Positions 44,306 to 56,131 are shown, numbered from the stretch's first letter. The stretch is DNA of 64,000 bases from Thermococcus sp. MAR1 (GCF_012027305.1 NZ_SNUF01000001.1:992001-1056000); one strand, 5' to 3'. Notes: generated by a model from the sequence alone, not told the origin. Program-made: numbers and translations.

Positions 44306-45724
44306 ATGCATGAACTCGTAGAGTTCGCCGTTGAGAAGGCCCTCGAACTGGGGGCGAGCTACGCCGAGGCGCGGTTCGAGGAGAAGGACGGCACTTCTCT
44401 GGCAATGAAGAACGGCAACCCTGAGGGACTGAGCACAATAGCCGAGAGGGGAATCGGCGTAAGGGTTCTGGTCGATGGAGGAATGGGCTTCGCGAGCACG
44501 AACGTCCTCACGAAGGAGAGCGTGAGCGAGGCCGTCAAGAAGGCCGTCAAGCTGGCCAAAGCGGCCTCCAAAGTGAGAAATGAGCCAATAGTTTTCAGCG
44601 AGGAGGACTTCCACCGCGTCTCCTACAAGGTCAAGATGAAGAAGGACTTCCGCGACGTTTCACCGGAGGAGAAGCTCGAACTCCTCAGGAAAATTGAGGA
44701 GGACGTCAAGGCAACGGGCGTGAACGTACCGATGCGCTACCTGGGCTACTCCGACCAGCTCTGGAAGAAGATCTTCATCAACAGCGAAGGCGCCTACGTC
44801 AAGAGCAAGATTCCGCGCGTTTCCATAACCTACAACCTCGTGGTTTTTGAAAACGGCCAGATGGAGCAGGCCCCCTTCGTCCAGAGGGCGTTCTCCGGTG
44901 GGCTGGAGCTCATCGAGAAGGACGAGCCGTGGAGCTGGGCGGTTAAGGACGTACTGGCATTGAAAAAGCTCATCTATGAGGGGCAGAAGCCACCGGAAGG
45001 AAAGGTTGACCTCGTCATAAGTCCAGAAGTGGCAGGAATAGCGGTCCACGAGAGCGTTGGACATCCATACGAGGCAGACAGGATATTCGGAAGGGAGGCA
45101 GCCCAAGCCGGGGAGAGCTTCGTAAAGCCGGACATGCTCGGCGAGAGGATTGGAAGCGAGGTCGTCACCGTCATAGAGGACCCGACGATACCGAACAGCT
45201 GGGGATTCTACCTATACGATGACGAGGGCGTCAAGGCGAGGCCGCGCTACCTTATCAAGGACGGAATCATCACCGAGTTCCTCACGAACAGGGAATACGC
45301 GGCAAAGCTGGGCCAGGGGTCGAACGCCTCAGCCAGAGCCATCAACTACAACCGCGAGCCGATAGTGAGGATGGCCAACACCTACCTCGCGCCCGGTGAC
45401 TACTCCTTTGAGGAGCTGATCGAGGATATCAAGCTAGGCGTCTACATGGTGTCCTTCAACGAGTGGAACATTGACGACAGGAGATACCAGCAGAGGTACA
45501 TTGGCAGAGAGGCTTACCTCATCGAGAACGGCGAGATAAAGCACCCCGTCAGGAGGCCGATTCTTGAGATAACGACGAGGGCACTGTGGAGCAGCGTCGA
45601 TGCCGTTGGCAAAGAGGTCGAGTTCTTCCCGGGAACCTGCGGCAAAGGCGAGCCCGGGCAGGGTGTCCCCGTCTGGATGGGTGGAGCGCATGCAAGGCTC
45701 AGGGACATACCGCTCAGGTACTGA
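44306..45724 (+). CDS. tldD: TldD-type metalloprotease subunit
   Basis: The 472-residue protein has the zinc-binding HESVGH (in GIAVHESVGHPYEADRI) of the TldD/peptidase U62 family. It forms a heterodimeric protease with TldE that degrades unfolded peptides, for example in modified-peptide maturation. Further family stretches are GIGVRVLVDGGMGFAS and the C-terminal EITTRALWSSVDAVG. GAGGTGAT is placed correctly for the ATG at 44306. The partner gene follows after ten bases. Confidence 0.94.
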   Translation: MHELVEFAVEKALELGASYAEARFEEKDGTSLAMKNGNPEGLSTIAERGIGVRVLVDGGMGFASTNVLTKESVSEAVKKAVKLAKAASKVRNEPIVFSEEDFHRVSYKVKMKKDFRDVSPEEKLELLRKIEEDVKATGVNVPMRYLGYSDQLWKKIFINSEGAYVKSKIPRVSITYNLVVFENGQMEQAPFVQRAFSGGLELIEKDEPWSWAVKDVLALKKLIYEGQKPPEGKVDLVISPEVAGIAVHESVGHPYEADRIFGREAAQAGESFVKPDMLGERIGSEVVTVIEDPTIPNSWGFYLYDDEGVKARPRYLIKDGIITEFLTNREYAAKLGQGSNASARAINYNREPIVRMANTYLAPGDYSFEELIEDIKLGVYMVSFNEWNIDDRRYQQRYIGREAYLIENGEIKHPVRRPILEITTRALWSSVDAVGKEVEFFPGTCGKGEPGQGVPVWMGGAHARLRDIPLRY

Positions 45725-45734
45725 GGTGGTAGAG

Positions 45735-47057
45735 ATGTTCGACGTTAATGATTTCATCCTTAAGAAGGCCAAAGAGCTCGGCTTCGGCGACGTCGTTGTT
45801 CTGGGCTACGAGATGAACAGGCGTCAGGTCCGCTTCGCCAACAACGAGATAACGGTAGCGAAAAACTGGCACGAGAGAAAGGTTGAGCTGTTCGTCGAGC
45901 TTGAGAAGCGCGTCGCGGGGACGAGCATCACCGAGCTGAGCGAGGAGAACATCGAGCGGACCTTGAAAACGCTCCTGAGCAACATGAAGGGCATGTCTCC
46001 AAAGGAGGACTACTACGGAATCGCCGAAGGGCCGTTCGAGTACCGAGACATTCCGGAGACCTTCGATAAGGCGATAGTCGAGCTCGATGAGCCAAACGAG
46101 TACGTCGAGAGGGCAATCAATGCGGCCCTTGAGGAGGGAGCCAAAAGAGTTGCTGGCGTTCTCTACACAGACCACAACAGGCTCTACCTCACCACGAGCA
46201 ACGGGGTTGAAGCTTTTGACGAAGGCACCGGGATAGAGATAAGCGTTAGAGCCTTCATCGGAGACCTTGAGAGCGGGCACGGGACGAACTCGGTTCGCGT
46301 TCTCAAGAAGTTCGACCCCGAATCAGCTGGAAGAAAGGCCGGTGAGATTGCAAAGCTCGCCCAGAAACCGGAGCAGGGGCCGGAAGGGAAGTTCGACGTC
46401 ATCTTTGACCCCTTAGCCTTCGCTAACCTGCTGAGCTACATGAGCTTCATGACTTCAGCGTATGCAGCAGAGGCCGGTTTTAGCTTCCTGGTGAACAAGC
46501 TCGGCCAGAAGGTCGCCAACGAAATCGTCACGATAAAGGACATTGGAAACCTGCCCAAAGGCTACGGAACGAGGAAGTTCGACGACGAAGGAGTTCCAAC
46601 GAGGGAAACGACGATAATCGAGAACGGAACCTTCAAGACCTTCCTGCTCAACACGAGCATGGCGAAGAAGTACGGGACTGAAACTACCGCCAACGCGGGC
46701 CTTATAATGCCCCACGCGTGGAACATCGTCCTTGAGCCGGGCGACTACTCCAGGGAAGAGCTCTTCAGTGAGGTGAAGAGAGGAATCTACATCACCAACG
46801 TCTGGTACACCCGCTTCCAGAACTACGTAGCCGGTGACTTCTCGACCATCCCGAGGGATGGAATATTCCTCGTGGAAAATGGAGAGCTGAGGCCGATAAG
46901 GAACATTCGCGTCAGCGACAACTTCGGGAGGATCCTTGAGGGAATCAAGGCCCTCGGAAAGGAGAGCCACCACATCCACTGGTGGGAGGTCAGGACGCCA
47001 GTTTCGACACCCTACGTTCTCGTGGAGGACGTTGGCATAACCAGGGCGACGAAGTGA
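45735..47057 (+). CDS. tldE: TldE/PmbA partner subunit
   Basis: The 440-residue protein is the inactive-fold partner of TldD: it shares the domain layout (VRFANNEITVAKNWHERKV, SVRAFIGDLESGHGTNS, then IPRDGIFLVENGELRP) but lacks HExxH. TldD/TldE act together as a protease. Start at the ATG 45735, with GAGGTGG upstream; the longer frame overlapping tldD is not credible. Confidence 0.93.
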   Translation: MFDVNDFILKKAKELGFGDVVVLGYEMNRRQVRFANNEITVAKNWHERKVELFVELEKRVAGTSITELSEENIERTLKTLLSNMKGMSPKEDYYGIAEGPFEYRDIPETFDKAIVELDEPNEYVERAINAALEEGAKRVAGVLYTDHNRLYLTTSNGVEAFDEGTGIEISVRAFIGDLESGHGTNSVRVLKKFDPESAGRKAGEIAKLAQKPEQGPEGKFDVIFDPLAFANLLSYMSFMTSAYAAEAGFSFLVNKLGQKVANEIVTIKDIGNLPKGYGTRKFDDEGVPTRETTIIENGTFKTFLLNTSMAKKYGTETTANAGLIMPHAWNIVLEPGDYSREELFSEVKRGIYITNVWYTRFQNYVAGDFSTIPRDGIFLVENGELRPIRNIRVSDNFGRILEGIKALGKESHHIHWWEVRTPVSTPYVLVEDVGITRATK

Positions 47058-47100
47058 TGCTTTCCTTTTCTTTATTGGCCCGCGATGTACATTTTAGTTC

Positions 47101-47119
47101 GTACCCTATTTTGGGGTAC
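47101..47119. terminator. Hairpin between convergent tldE and MFS genes
   Basis: GTACCC (47101-47106) and GGGTAC (47114-47119) form a perfect stem with a T-rich loop, midway between two converging genes and followed by a T-rich stretch on the plus strand. It may act as a two-way terminator. Confidence 0.4.
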
Positions 47120-47164
47120 CCACCCTAAATTTTGTTTTTCAGCGGTAGTAATAGGCTGGAAAGA

Positions 47165-48364
47165 CTACTCCGCCAGATGCCTCAGCTCCAGAGGCTTTTT
47201 CAGCGGGCCGAGGCTGGCCAGCTTGAAAGCTAAGCCGATGCCGAAAAGAACCACCGCGAACAGCAGTCTGGCCTCACTCAACCCGAAGGTGTCAACTACA
47301 AACCCGTAGAGGGCGTAGAAGACGGCCATCACCACCGCTGAGAACATCATGTCGAGGGATAGAACCGTTGCCCTCTTTTCGCTCGGTATCCTGTGCTGGA
47401 ACTCTACGGAGACGTTGAAGCCAAAGGCAGCGTTGATGACTCCGGCCGTAATCCCGAGAACGACAGCAAAAATCGGGTTCTGGAAGAGCACCGAGAGGGC
47501 TGTAAAAACCGGAATCGCGAGGGGTGCTATTTCATAGGCCCTCACGCTCCACTCATTCCCCAGCCTAATCCCGATGAGCCGTGGAAGGGTCTTAATCAAA
47601 ACCTCAGCGATGCCGAGCAGTCCGAGGGTGCCCATGAGAGTCGTTCCAAGGCTCCTCGCGAGCATCTCGCCGAGGTAGGGCTCAAAAAACTTGCGGAACT
47701 GGTTGATGGACATTGATACGGCAATTGATACGAGAATCAGCGGGAGAAGGTCGTCCCTGAGGAGCTCTCTGGCGGAATGAAGCACGTGGAGATGGTAAGA
47801 AATCTCTGGCTTCTTGAACTCGTACTCGGGAATTGAAATGGCCACGAGAAGGGTACCCAGCTCCATGATGAGCGTCAGGAGGAGGGGAAGGGTAAAACCG
47901 TAGAGCTGGGCGAGAAATGCCCCAATGGGTATCGAGAAGGCCGACGATACCAGCGTCAGGGTTTTAACGTCCCTCATCACCTCCCGGTATCTGCCTTCCA
48001 GGCCAAGATGCTTGAGGTTGTCGAAGAGCCACGCCTGAAGGCTGCCGCTCACAAACGTGGCTCCAAGGGAAGAAACGACGGCATAAGCTATAAGCATGGG
48101 GAAGTTCCGGAGAAGGATCAGGACAACCGTCCCGAGGGAGAAGAGCGCCATTCCAATAATCACGCTGGTCTTCCTGCTCATCTTGTCGGCCACCACACCG
48201 GTCGGAACCTCGAAGAGGAAGAATCCCAGAGCCGAGACTGCGCTCACGAGGCCGATCTGGCCGTAGGTGATGCCCTTCGAGAGATAGTAGATGACCGTGA
48301 GGTTCCCGATGAAACCTGTGTTCATGAGGACGAAGAGGAGCCTGTATTTCCTCAGTAGGTTCAT
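47165..48364 (-). CDS. MFS transporter
   Basis: The 399-residue protein has about 12 helices. The loop between helices 2 and 3 carries the MFS motif in the form GVVADKMSRKTSVI. The amphipathic and Gly-rich helix pattern supports a drug- or metabolite-efflux type. GGTGAG precedes the ATG at 48364; the longer reading frame has no site. A TATA-like CCTTAAATCC is seen about 40 bases upstream. It is divergent from the next MFS gene. Substrate unknown. Confidence 0.88.
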   Translation of the reverse strand: MNLLRKYRLLFVLMNTGFIGNLTVIYYLSKGITYGQIGLVSAVSALGFFLFEVPTGVVADKMSRKTSVIIGMALFSLGTVVLILLRNFPMLIAYAVVSSLGATFVSGSLQAWLFDNLKHLGLEGRYREVMRDVKTLTLVSSAFSIPIGAFLAQLYGFTLPLLLTLIMELGTLLVAISIPEYEFKKPEISYHLHVLHSARELLRDDLLPLILVSIAVSMSINQFRKFFEPYLGEMLARSLGTTLMGTLGLLGIAEVLIKTLPRLIGIRLGNEWSVRAYEIAPLAIPVFTALSVLFQNPIFAVVLGITAGVINAAFGFNVSVEFQHRIPSEKRATVLSLDMMFSAVVMAVFYALYGFVVDTFGLSEARLLFAVVLFGIGLAFKLASLGPLKKPLELRHLAE

Positions 48365-48399
48365 CTCACCACCCGGGATGGAAAGTTGAATCCCCGAAG

Positions 48400-48537
48400 G
48401 ATTTAAGGTTTTTGAGTGACGCGGGGGAGAGAATCGGGAGGTTAAGGAACCCAGAGTCACATTACTCCCTTGAAACTTCTTGGAAACTTACCAAACCTGT
48501 GTAACAGGACGGAACGACTGAGAAAACGCTTAAAAAC
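48400..48537. promoter_or_regulatory. Divergent promoters of the two MFS genes
   Basis: The 205-base gap has AAAAACCTTAAATCC on the minus strand (about 48400-48414) for the left gene and ACGCTTAAAAAC on the plus strand (about 48526-48537) for the right gene. No clear shared operator was found between them. Confidence 0.5.
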
Positions 48538-48569
48538 TTCTTCATGCAAATGAAACCGGGTGGTGGAAG

Positions 48570-49850
48570 ATGGAGGCCATCGAAAACTCCCGGTTGAATA
48601 AGTTCCACTACACGCTTTTAGCTATCCTCGGAACGGTGTGGGCGTTCATAGCAGTGAACACAATCTCGGCAGGATTCGTCATAGCCCTGCTCAAGAACGA
48701 CCCGGCTTTTCAGGGGAGTCCGGCAAAGCTCGGCTCCCTCGGTTCGGCGGCACTCTTCGGCATGCTCTTTGGGGCGTGGCTCTTCGGCTACCTCGCGGAC
48801 AGGATTGGAAGGAAGAAGACGCTCACCCTTGCAGTCGCTACCTTCTCCCTTGCCTCGATAGTCAGCTCCTTCGCGGGAAACCTCAACGCCCTTATAGCCC
48901 TGCGCTTCATCGTCGGCCTCGGCCTCGGCGGCTCCCTGCCGGTTGCAAGCTCCTACTTCGCCGAGTTCATGCCGAAATCTGTGAGAGGTGCGATGATTTC
49001 AGTCCTTGAGAGCTTCTGGGCGATAGGCACGATAATCATAGGTGTAGTTGCGATTCTCGTCAAGGCCGACTGGAGGAGCATACTGCTCTTCGGCGGCGCG
49101 ATAATACTCATCCTGCCGCTCCTCCTCACGCTCCCGGAGTCGCCCCGCTACCTGCTCATCAGGGGGCGCGTTAAGGAAGCCGAGGATACCATCAGGAAAG
49201 CCCTCGGGGTGAGCGTTAAGCTTGAAGCCCCGAAAGGGGAAAGGAAAGCCTCGATCGGCGACCTCTGGAGGCACTATGGTAGAACGACCCTCATGCTCAC
49301 GATAGCCTGGTTCAGCATAGCCTTCGCCTACTACGGCTTCTTCATATGGCTTCCTAGGTTTCTCTCGGCAACGCTGGGAATCACCGTCTTCAGGAGCTTT
49401 CAGTACTTCATAATCACCGCCATAGCCCAGCTGCCGGGCTACTGGAGCGCCGCTTGCCTACTTGAGAAGATTGGGAGGAAGAAGACCCTCTCCTACTATC
49501 TTCTGCTCTCGGGAATGGCTGGAGTGGGCTTCTACCTCGCGGCCAGCTCAGGAAACGAAACTGCAATAGTCGCGAGCGCGGTAGCCTTCAGCTTCTTCAA
49601 CCTCGGTGCCTGGGGGGCGATATACGCCTACACCCCGGAGCTCTACCCAACGGCTGTCAGGGGCACCGGCACCGGCTGGGCGGGAGCGATGGCGAGGATA
49701 GGAGGCGGAATAGCGCCGATCCTGGCGGGCAGGATAATGGAGCTGAGCGGGAGCGCTCTGGCGGTGCTCGTGATTGCGGTGGTGGCGATAATCGGTGCGC
49801 TGGACGTTCTGGCGCTGGGAGAGGAGACGATGGGGAAGAGCCTTACCTGA
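48570..49850 (+). CDS. MFS transporter, sugar-porter-like
   Basis: The 426-residue, 12-helix protein resembles sugar/organic-acid porters. The first half has GYLADRIGRKKTLTLAV and RFIVGLGLGGSLPVASSYFAEFMP, then PESPRYLLIRGR at the centre; the second half has LEKIGRKKTLSYYL and TPELYPTAVRGTGTG. These two repeats (D-RxGR-R/K-K and PES) are the porter signature. The substrate cannot be read. It starts at an ATG with GGTGG upstream. Confidence 0.9.
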   Translation: MEAIENSRLNKFHYTLLAILGTVWAFIAVNTISAGFVIALLKNDPAFQGSPAKLGSLGSAALFGMLFGAWLFGYLADRIGRKKTLTLAVATFSLASIVSSFAGNLNALIALRFIVGLGLGGSLPVASSYFAEFMPKSVRGAMISVLESFWAIGTIIIGVVAILVKADWRSILLFGGAIILILPLLLTLPESPRYLLIRGRVKEAEDTIRKALGVSVKLEAPKGERKASIGDLWRHYGRTTLMLTIAWFSIAFAYYGFFIWLPRFLSATLGITVFRSFQYFIITAIAQLPGYWSAACLLEKIGRKKTLSYYLLLSGMAGVGFYLAASSGNETAIVASAVAFSFFNLGAWGAIYAYTPELYPTAVRGTGTGWAGAMARIGGGIAPILAGRIMELSGSALAVLVIAVVAIIGALDVLALGEETMGKSLT

Positions 49851-49860
49851 GTTTTCCTTT

Positions 49861-50322
49861 TTATCCAAAAATCCCCAGTGCAGGGAACAGTGTTATCGCC
49901 ATGCTCAAGAGTCCACCGAGGATTAAAGCAGGAACCGTCTGCCTCTTTTCTATGGCAAGCAGGTAGGCCGCTAAAGCTCCAGTCCATACGCCCGTCCCGG
50001 GGAGAGGGATTGCAACAAAAATCGTCAGCCCGATGAAGCCCCACCTCTCGACGTAGGGGTGGGCCTTTTTTCTCACTCTTTCAACGTAGTAGAGGTAGGG
50101 GTGGGCCACCTTTCTCAGGAAGGTTCCCTCAAGCCAGAGCATCAGCCTGTCTATGTAGGGGAGCAGAGCTGGCAGGAGAAGCGAGAGGAGCAGAACTCCG
50201 AGGAAGGCACTCAGAAGGGTCTCCCAGAGGGGGTAACCCCTCCCAATGCCGTAGACTATCGCGTACCTGCCTTCGAAGGTTGGAACCAGCGAGAGGAGGA
50301 ACACCTCAAGGAAGCCGTTCAT
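49861..50322 (-). CDS. Small membrane protein, COG2426-like
   Basis: The 153-residue protein begins with EVFLLSLVPTFEGRYAIVYGIGRG and has about four helices, with IPLPGTGVWTGALAAYLLAI in the last third. This is the COG2426 family annotated as small multidrug export protein, a label with little experimental support. It overlaps the PAP2 gene by four bases, so the two are coupled. Confidence 0.82.
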   Translation of the reverse strand: MNGFLEVFLLSLVPTFEGRYAIVYGIGRGYPLWETLLSAFLGVLLLSLLLPALLPYIDRLMLWLEGTFLRKVAHPYLYYVERVRKKAHPYVERWGFIGLTIFVAIPLPGTGVWTGALAAYLLAIEKRQTVPALILGGLLSMAITLFPALGIFG

Positions 50323-50891
50323 TGGAACTTCCCTCCGAGGAGTGATTTAAGCAGGAGGTAGAGCCAGGGAGCGAAGAGAAGGCTGAAGAGAACATCGCCC
50401 AACCAATGGACGTGCAGGAAAAGCCTTGTGAGGGCTATTCCGACTGCATATATCCAGGCGAGCGGGGCGAGCTTCTTCCACCTGTCCGTGGCATAGCTCG
50501 CTATTATGGCAGCCCTGAAGGTGTGGCCCGAGGGAAAGGCGTAGGCACCTATCCCCGAACCATAGGGAATAGGCCTCGGTTCGGCGAAGAGGAACTTGAG
50601 CGCGCCGACGGCAGCGAGCCCCATGATGGCGGACAGTACGAATGCGAGCGTTTTAGGTGAGACCTTCCCGCTCCTCCAGTCAAAGTAGAAGGAAAGACCG
50701 ATGACCGGGATCAAAAAGAGGTCGCCGCCAAAGGCCGTCAGGAAGTTCATCAGAGGCGTATCCACGAGGGGAAGCTTCAAATTGACCCATTCGTTTATCC
50801 CATGGAGTAAACCGGTAGCCTGGAGAACCAGAACGATTAAAACTCCGGCCGTAAGCGCGGTAAACTTGGTGTCGAACTTAACTCTCTCCAT
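50319..50891 (-). CDS. PAP2-family membrane phosphatase
   Basis: The 190-residue protein has about six helices and the three acid-phosphatase motifs: KFLFAEPRP, PSGHTFRAA and RLFLHVHWLGDV with the catalytic His. Family members dephosphorylate lipid phosphates or isoprenyl diphosphates, a step needed for carrier recycling in glycosylation. The ATG at 50891 is chosen; an upstream frame adds eight residues. Confidence 0.9.
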   Translation of the reverse strand: MERVKFDTKFTALTAGVLIVLVLQATGLLHGINEWVNLKLPLVDTPLMNFLTAFGGDLFLIPVIGLSFYFDWRSGKVSPKTLAFVLSAIMGLAAVGALKFLFAEPRPIPYGSGIGAYAFPSGHTFRAAIIASYATDRWKKLAPLAWIYAVGIALTRLFLHVHWLGDVLFSLLFAPWLYLLLKSLLGGKFQ

Positions 50892-50939
50892 GGCGTTTAA
50901 AGAAAGATGGGGCAATAAAAAAGCTTTTCTCTTGAGGGC

Positions 50940-51488
50940 TCAGATTACCCCCTCCGCGTAGAGCGCATGATATGCCTTGAGCAGCGCCCCCTGGACTTTT
51001 TTCGGCCCGAAGGTTCTAACGGCCCTTCCAAGGCCCTCGTTGTATATCCTGCGCAGTATGAAATCAGTTTCGCGGTTGAGGTTGAGTTTTTCCTGATTTT
51101 CAAGGTAGAGTCTCGCTATCTCACCCGGCTCGCGGTAGTTCAGGCCCTTGAGCCATTTGAGGGGTATTCCGTCCTCGAAGCGCTTTATAACCTCAAACCC
51201 TATCACCGTAACCTCATCATCGCCGTAGAGCTCGCCGTATATCTTGCCCAGCTCACGGAGGAGCTCTTTAACATCGGAGAAGCCGTCGAGCCTTGCATCC
51301 TCGTTGGTAAGCTCTCTAACTTTCTTTTTCTCGACGCGGGTTATCCTGACCTTTGCTATGGCGGTATCACTCGGCGTTATCACCAGGTAAATCTCGCTTC
51401 CCGGTTTCGCTTTGTAGTCACCGTAGCGTATCGTGGTGACCTTGTCCCCGCGCAGGATTCTCGATTTGTACGAACCATCAATCAGCAT
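50940..51488 (-). CDS. ASCH-domain protein
   Basis: The 182-residue protein has the ASCH fold at the N terminus ([25 protein letters not shown], then [13 protein letters not shown]), a beta barrel related to PUA that may bind RNA. The C-terminal half ([21 protein letters not shown]) is helical. The ATG at 51488 overlaps the upstream HAD gene by 11 bases. A real role is not known; transcription coactivation or RNA modification are proposed for the domain. Confidence 0.78.
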   Translation of the reverse strand: MLIDGSYKSRILRGDKVTTIRYGDYKAKPGSEIYLVITPSDTAIAKVRITRVEKKKVRELTNEDARLDGFSDVKELLRELGKIYGELYGDDEVTVIGFEVIKRFEDGIPLKWLKGLNYREPGEIARLYLENQEKLNLNRETDFILRRIYNEGLGRAVRTFGPKKVQGALLKAYHALYAEGVI

Positions 51489-52209
51489 GAACTTCCTTAT
51501 CTGAACGCTCTTCCCTCTCCTCAAGGTTCAGCCCCCTGACTATACCCAGAACGTCCTCAAGCTTCTCCACTGTAAAGTCCGCGTATTCAAGGTATTCCAA
51601 CTCCCTGTCAGCGTACTTGCCGTATTTGAACCAGGCGGTCTTCATGCCAACCTGCTTGGCACCGTAAATGTCAGAGTACAGCCTGTCGCCCACCATCATG
51701 GCTTCGCCGGGTTCAACGCCCATCTTCCTCAGGGCTTTCTGGAATATCTTTCTGTGAGGCTTCTTAACGCCGAGGTAGTCCGAGATGAAAACGCCGTCGA
51801 AGTAGTCGTCCATCTCTAGGCGGATTATCTTCTCCCACTGCTTTATCGGGTCGCCATCGGTTATTATGCCAAGCTTATAGCCGGACTTCTTCAGCTCAAG
51901 GAGAAGCCGTCTAGCACCGCGGACGCTCTTCAGGTAGGCGAACTTCGTGTTGTGGTACGCTATAACTCCAGCGGCTATCCATTTGGGGTTGTTTGGGAGG
52001 TCGAGACGCCTGAGGAGGTAGTCGAAGTGCCTGCCGAAGTTGCTTCCGTACTCGTTTATCAGCTCAAGGAGCTCGTGGTAGGCGGTATCAAAGTCAACGG
52101 GGAGACCGTGCCGTATCATGTTCTCTATCGCGTTCTTTCTCGCCATCTCGGCCAGCCTGCTCGTGTCCACGAGCGTGTCGTCCAGGTCAAAGAACACGAC
52201 CTTTATCAT
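51478..52209 (-). CDS. HAD-superfamily hydrolase
   Basis: The 243-residue protein has the four HAD motifs: [14 protein letters not shown] (nucleophile Asp), [20 protein letters not shown] (Lys) and [17 protein letters not shown]. It belongs to the phosphoglycolate-phosphatase-like group with an alpha-helical cap. Substrate unknown. GGTGAAGGG precedes the ATG at 52209. Confidence 0.9.
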   Translation of the reverse strand: MIKVVFFDLDDTLVDTSRLAEMARKNAIENMIRHGLPVDFDTAYHELLELINEYGSNFGRHFDYLLRRLDLPNNPKWIAAGVIAYHNTKFAYLKSVRGARRLLLELKKSGYKLGIITDGDPIKQWEKIIRLEMDDYFDGVFISDYLGVKKPHRKIFQKALRKMGVEPGEAMMVGDRLYSDIYGAKQVGMKTAWFKYGKYADRELEYLEYADFTVEKLEDVLGIVRGLNLEEREERSDKEVHAD

Positions 52210-52244
52210 CCCTTCACCCACCGCACTCTACTCGTTCAAGATAT

Positions 52245-52658
52245 TTAACCCTTCCCGATGTCAAGGAAGGGCCCCCTTCTCTTCCCGGCCTCCTCACGGG
52301 CCCAGCGCATGGCCCTGAAGTACTCGTCCTCTGCCATCAGCTCGTTGAGCAGATCCTCGAGCTTCCAGGTGAGCGAGGTTTCCGTCGTGGTCGCAAATAT
52401 AACCCTCCCGAGGTTGAGTGATTTAACGGCTCTTATGGTGCCCTTCAGCGTCTCGTTGTCGAGGCCGTGCATTATTACAAACTTTCTGAGGTGCCAGTAG
52501 CTTGAGCCGCTCAGATTCTCCGCCTTCTCAACGATTTCACTGACCACCCAGTCCCTGCAGTACTCGGGAACCTCAAAAACCGGAACCGAAAGTGCCCCCC
52601 GCAGTCTCTCGACTTCATCGGGCAGGAAACCCACCAGCAGAACCTTTCCACCCATCAT
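52245..52658 (-). CDS. DUF3783-like protein
   Basis: The 137-residue protein has an N-terminal alpha/beta stretch ([19 protein letters not shown]), a central [22 protein letters not shown] and [20 protein letters not shown]. The last part is typical of DUF3783, a small family of unknown function. The ATG overlaps the stop of the Sir2 gene (ATGA), so it is probably coexpressed with it. Confidence 0.75.
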   Translation of the reverse strand: MMGGKVLLVGFLPDEVERLRGALSVPVFEVPEYCRDWVVSEIVEKAENLSGSSYWHLRKFVIMHGLDNETLKGTIRAVKSLNLGRVIFATTTETSLTWKLEDLLNELMAEDEYFRAMRWAREEAGKRRGPFLDIGKG

Positions 52659-53407
52659 ATCAGCCCCTTAATCCTTATCATCAGCTTCTCCATGGCCTCC
52701 CCTGCGGGACAGCGAAGGAAAACATCAGCAATCGGCGTTATCCCGCTCTCCTCTGGGTTGATTTCGATAACCTTTCCGCCCGTTTCCTTGACTATCTGCG
52801 GAACGTACGCGGCAGGGTAAACCACACCGCTCGTCCCTATGACTAGAACGAGGTCGGCCCTCTCCGCGAGCCGGAAGGCCTCGTCGAGGGCTTTTCTTGG
52901 CAGGGGTTCGCCGAACCAGACGACATCGGGACGGAGAAGCGAGCCGCATTCCGGGCACTTGGGAAGATCCCTGCCCCCAAGAAATTCCCCAAGTCGGCCA
53001 CTCTCCTTGAGGTTTTCCCTATAGCCGCAGGAGGTGCACCTAACGCGGAATATGTTGCCGTGGAGCTCGATGAGGTTTTTCGTCCCCGCTTCGCGGTGGA
53101 GGTCGTCAACGTTCTGGGTTATAACTGCCTTCAGAATACCCATGCGCTCAAGCTCCGCCAGGGCGTAGTGTGCCCTGTTTGGCTTGGCCTTCCGTATTAG
53201 GTCCATCCTCCATCGATAAAACTCCCAGACGAGGTATGGGTCCTTCCGAAAAGCCTCTGGAGTCGCGAGCTCCTCTGGCCTGTGCTTCTTCCACAGCCCG
53301 TTGAATCCTCTGAATGTAGGAACACCGCTCTCGGCGCTTATTCCAGCACCGGTGAACGCTATGGCGAACCTCGAACGGGCCAGGAGTTTGGCAGCCTCCT
53401 CTATCAT
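52655..53407 (-). CDS. NAD-dependent protein deacylase, Sir2 family
   Basis: The 250-residue sirtuin removes acyl groups from Lys with NAD. Motifs: [31 protein letters not shown] (catalytic) in [11 protein letters not shown], a four-Cys zinc site (CTSCGY, CPECGS) and VVWFGEPLP, ending with [10 protein letters not shown] and EINPEE. The zinc pattern and the RxxxE region match class III sirtuins that include desuccinylases, though the acyl specificity is uncertain. Start at 53407. Confidence 0.94.
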   Translation of the reverse strand: MIEEAAKLLARSRFAIAFTGAGISAESGVPTFRGFNGLWKKHRPEELATPEAFRKDPYLVWEFYRWRMDLIRKAKPNRAHYALAELERMGILKAVITQNVDDLHREAGTKNLIELHGNIFRVRCTSCGYRENLKESGRLGEFLGGRDLPKCPECGSLLRPDVVWFGEPLPRKALDEAFRLAERADLVLVIGTSGVVYPAAYVPQIVKETGGKVIEINPEESGITPIADVFLRCPAGEAMEKLMIRIKGLI

Positions 53408-53559
53408 AGTCACACATACTCGGCCATCCTTAAAAATCCTGCCCGAGGTTGAGAGGTCCCGGGCTTCCCACCGAAGAATCTTTGAAATGAACTTCATATT
53501 TCCGTGGGAGGGTTTAAATTGTATCCATGAACACATCTGAGGAAACAGGGGGTGGGAAA

Positions 53560-54756
53560 ATGCCAGTGACCGATGGAATACCTAGAAGAAAGGTCACCAC
53601 TTCGCACGGGCGTTATTACGCCGAGAGAATGGCACTCGCGAGGAGAAAGAAGCTCAGAAGAAAGGTCGCACTGATACAGCTCATGAGGAAGAGGAAGGGG
53701 GTCGCGGCGATAAGGACGAGCACCATAAGGGTGGAGAAGACCCACATCTCGAAGAACGAGGCGCTGGCAATACTGGTTGGAACCCAGATAGGGGCGGGTG
53801 TTCTCGGCCTGCCCTACGCGGCGAGCAAGGTCGGCCTCATCCCCGCACTGGGGGTTCTCACGGGCGTTATGCTCCTCATGCTCGCGACGGCGTTCATAGT
53901 TCTCAAGTTCTCCGCAGAGATGGGCGGGGCACAGATGAGTACCATGGCCAACAGAGTACTCGGAAGGGCCGGCGGGTGGCTGATGTATCTAAGCATATTC
54001 ATAATGAGCTTTGGGGCGCTCTTGGCGTACATAGCCGGGATGGGGAGCGTTTTCGCTAGTCTCTTCGGGGTCAGCGATACACTGGGAGCAGCGATATTCT
54101 GGGTACTGGCTTCCTTCGTCGTCTACCGCGGGCTTGAGGCAAGCGGAAAGACCGAACTGATAATGAGCTACGTCATGCTGGCCCTCTTCATCGGCGTCAC
54201 CATGATGCTCCTTCCTCACGCAGAACTCAGCAACGGCCTCTACACCAACCTCGGTGGAGTGCTCAGCATAACCGGTGTGGCGATCTTTGCCCTCGGCTGT
54301 CACACCATAATCCCCGACGTCTACAAGGGGCTCGGAAGTTACAAGGAGACCAAGAAGATCATCGTGCTCGCTTTCCTCATTCCGACGGCCATCTACGCGG
54401 TCTTCATGGCGGCGTTCCTGATAGCCTTTGGAAAGGAGACACCTGAGATAGCCACGCAGGGGCTCGAACTACTCTACGGCCATCCCGGCAGAATCATCGG
54501 CAACCTCATCCCTCTCCTTGCGATAACCACGAGCTACATAGGCATCGCGCTTGCACAGCAGAGCAACAGCGAAGAGTTCGTGAGGCTTGGCAGGAAGGCT
54601 GCCTGGGCACTCACTGTGGTTCCACCGGCGGTTCTATACTTCGCGGGCGTCAGGAACTTCGCCGATGTGCTGGCCTTCGCAGGCGACACCGGTGATATGC
54701 TAGCATTCATAGTGCTCCCAATCCTGATGTGGCTCGCGGCGAAGCTCCGCCGCTAA
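53560..54756 (+). CDS. Amino acid permease, aromatic/AAAP type
   Basis: The 398-residue protein has a basic N-terminal tail of about 60 residues ([20 protein letters not shown]) and eleven helices. The first helix holds the substrate-site motif [18 protein letters not shown], which is typical of tyrosine/tryptophan and AAAP transporters. ATG at 53560 with GGTGGG upstream. The basic tail is longer than usual for the family. Confidence 0.85.
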   Translation: MPVTDGIPRRKVTTSHGRYYAERMALARRKKLRRKVALIQLMRKRKGVAAIRTSTIRVEKTHISKNEALAILVGTQIGAGVLGLPYAASKVGLIPALGVLTGVMLLMLATAFIVLKFSAEMGGAQMSTMANRVLGRAGGWLMYLSIFIMSFGALLAYIAGMGSVFASLFGVSDTLGAAIFWVLASFVVYRGLEASGKTELIMSYVMLALFIGVTMMLLPHAELSNGLYTNLGGVLSITGVAIFALGCHTIIPDVYKGLGSYKETKKIIVLAFLIPTAIYAVFMAAFLIAFGKETPEIATQGLELLYGHPGRIIGNLIPLLAITTSYIGIALAQQSNSEEFVRLGRKAAWALTVVPPAVLYFAGVRNFADVLAFAGDTGDMLAFIVLPILMWLAAKLRR

Positions 54757-54783
54757 CCCTCCGATTTTCCCCTCCTTCGGTAA

Positions 54784-54793
54784 GGTTTATATT
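54784..54793 (+). promoter_or_regulatory. TATA box of glyA
   Basis: GGTTTATATT lies about 35-40 bases before the glyA ATG and gives a short leader with GAGGTG. Confidence 0.55.
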
Positions 54794-54826
54794 CCCCGCG
54801 TTCAAATCCCCATCGAGGTGTTTCCC

Positions 54827-56116
<1,290 letters not shown>

Positions 56117-56125
56117 TCTCCGTCC

Positions 56126-56131
56126 TTTTTT
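56126..56131 (+). terminator. T-tract terminator after glyA
   Basis: CCTTTTTTCAATTTT directly follows the glyA stop, a T-rich archaeal terminator. Confidence 0.45.

Noticed and set aside
52843-53109. Frames opposite and alongside the Sir2 gene that look Ser/Arg-rich.
   Set aside because: Shadow frames of the sirtuin coding sequence.
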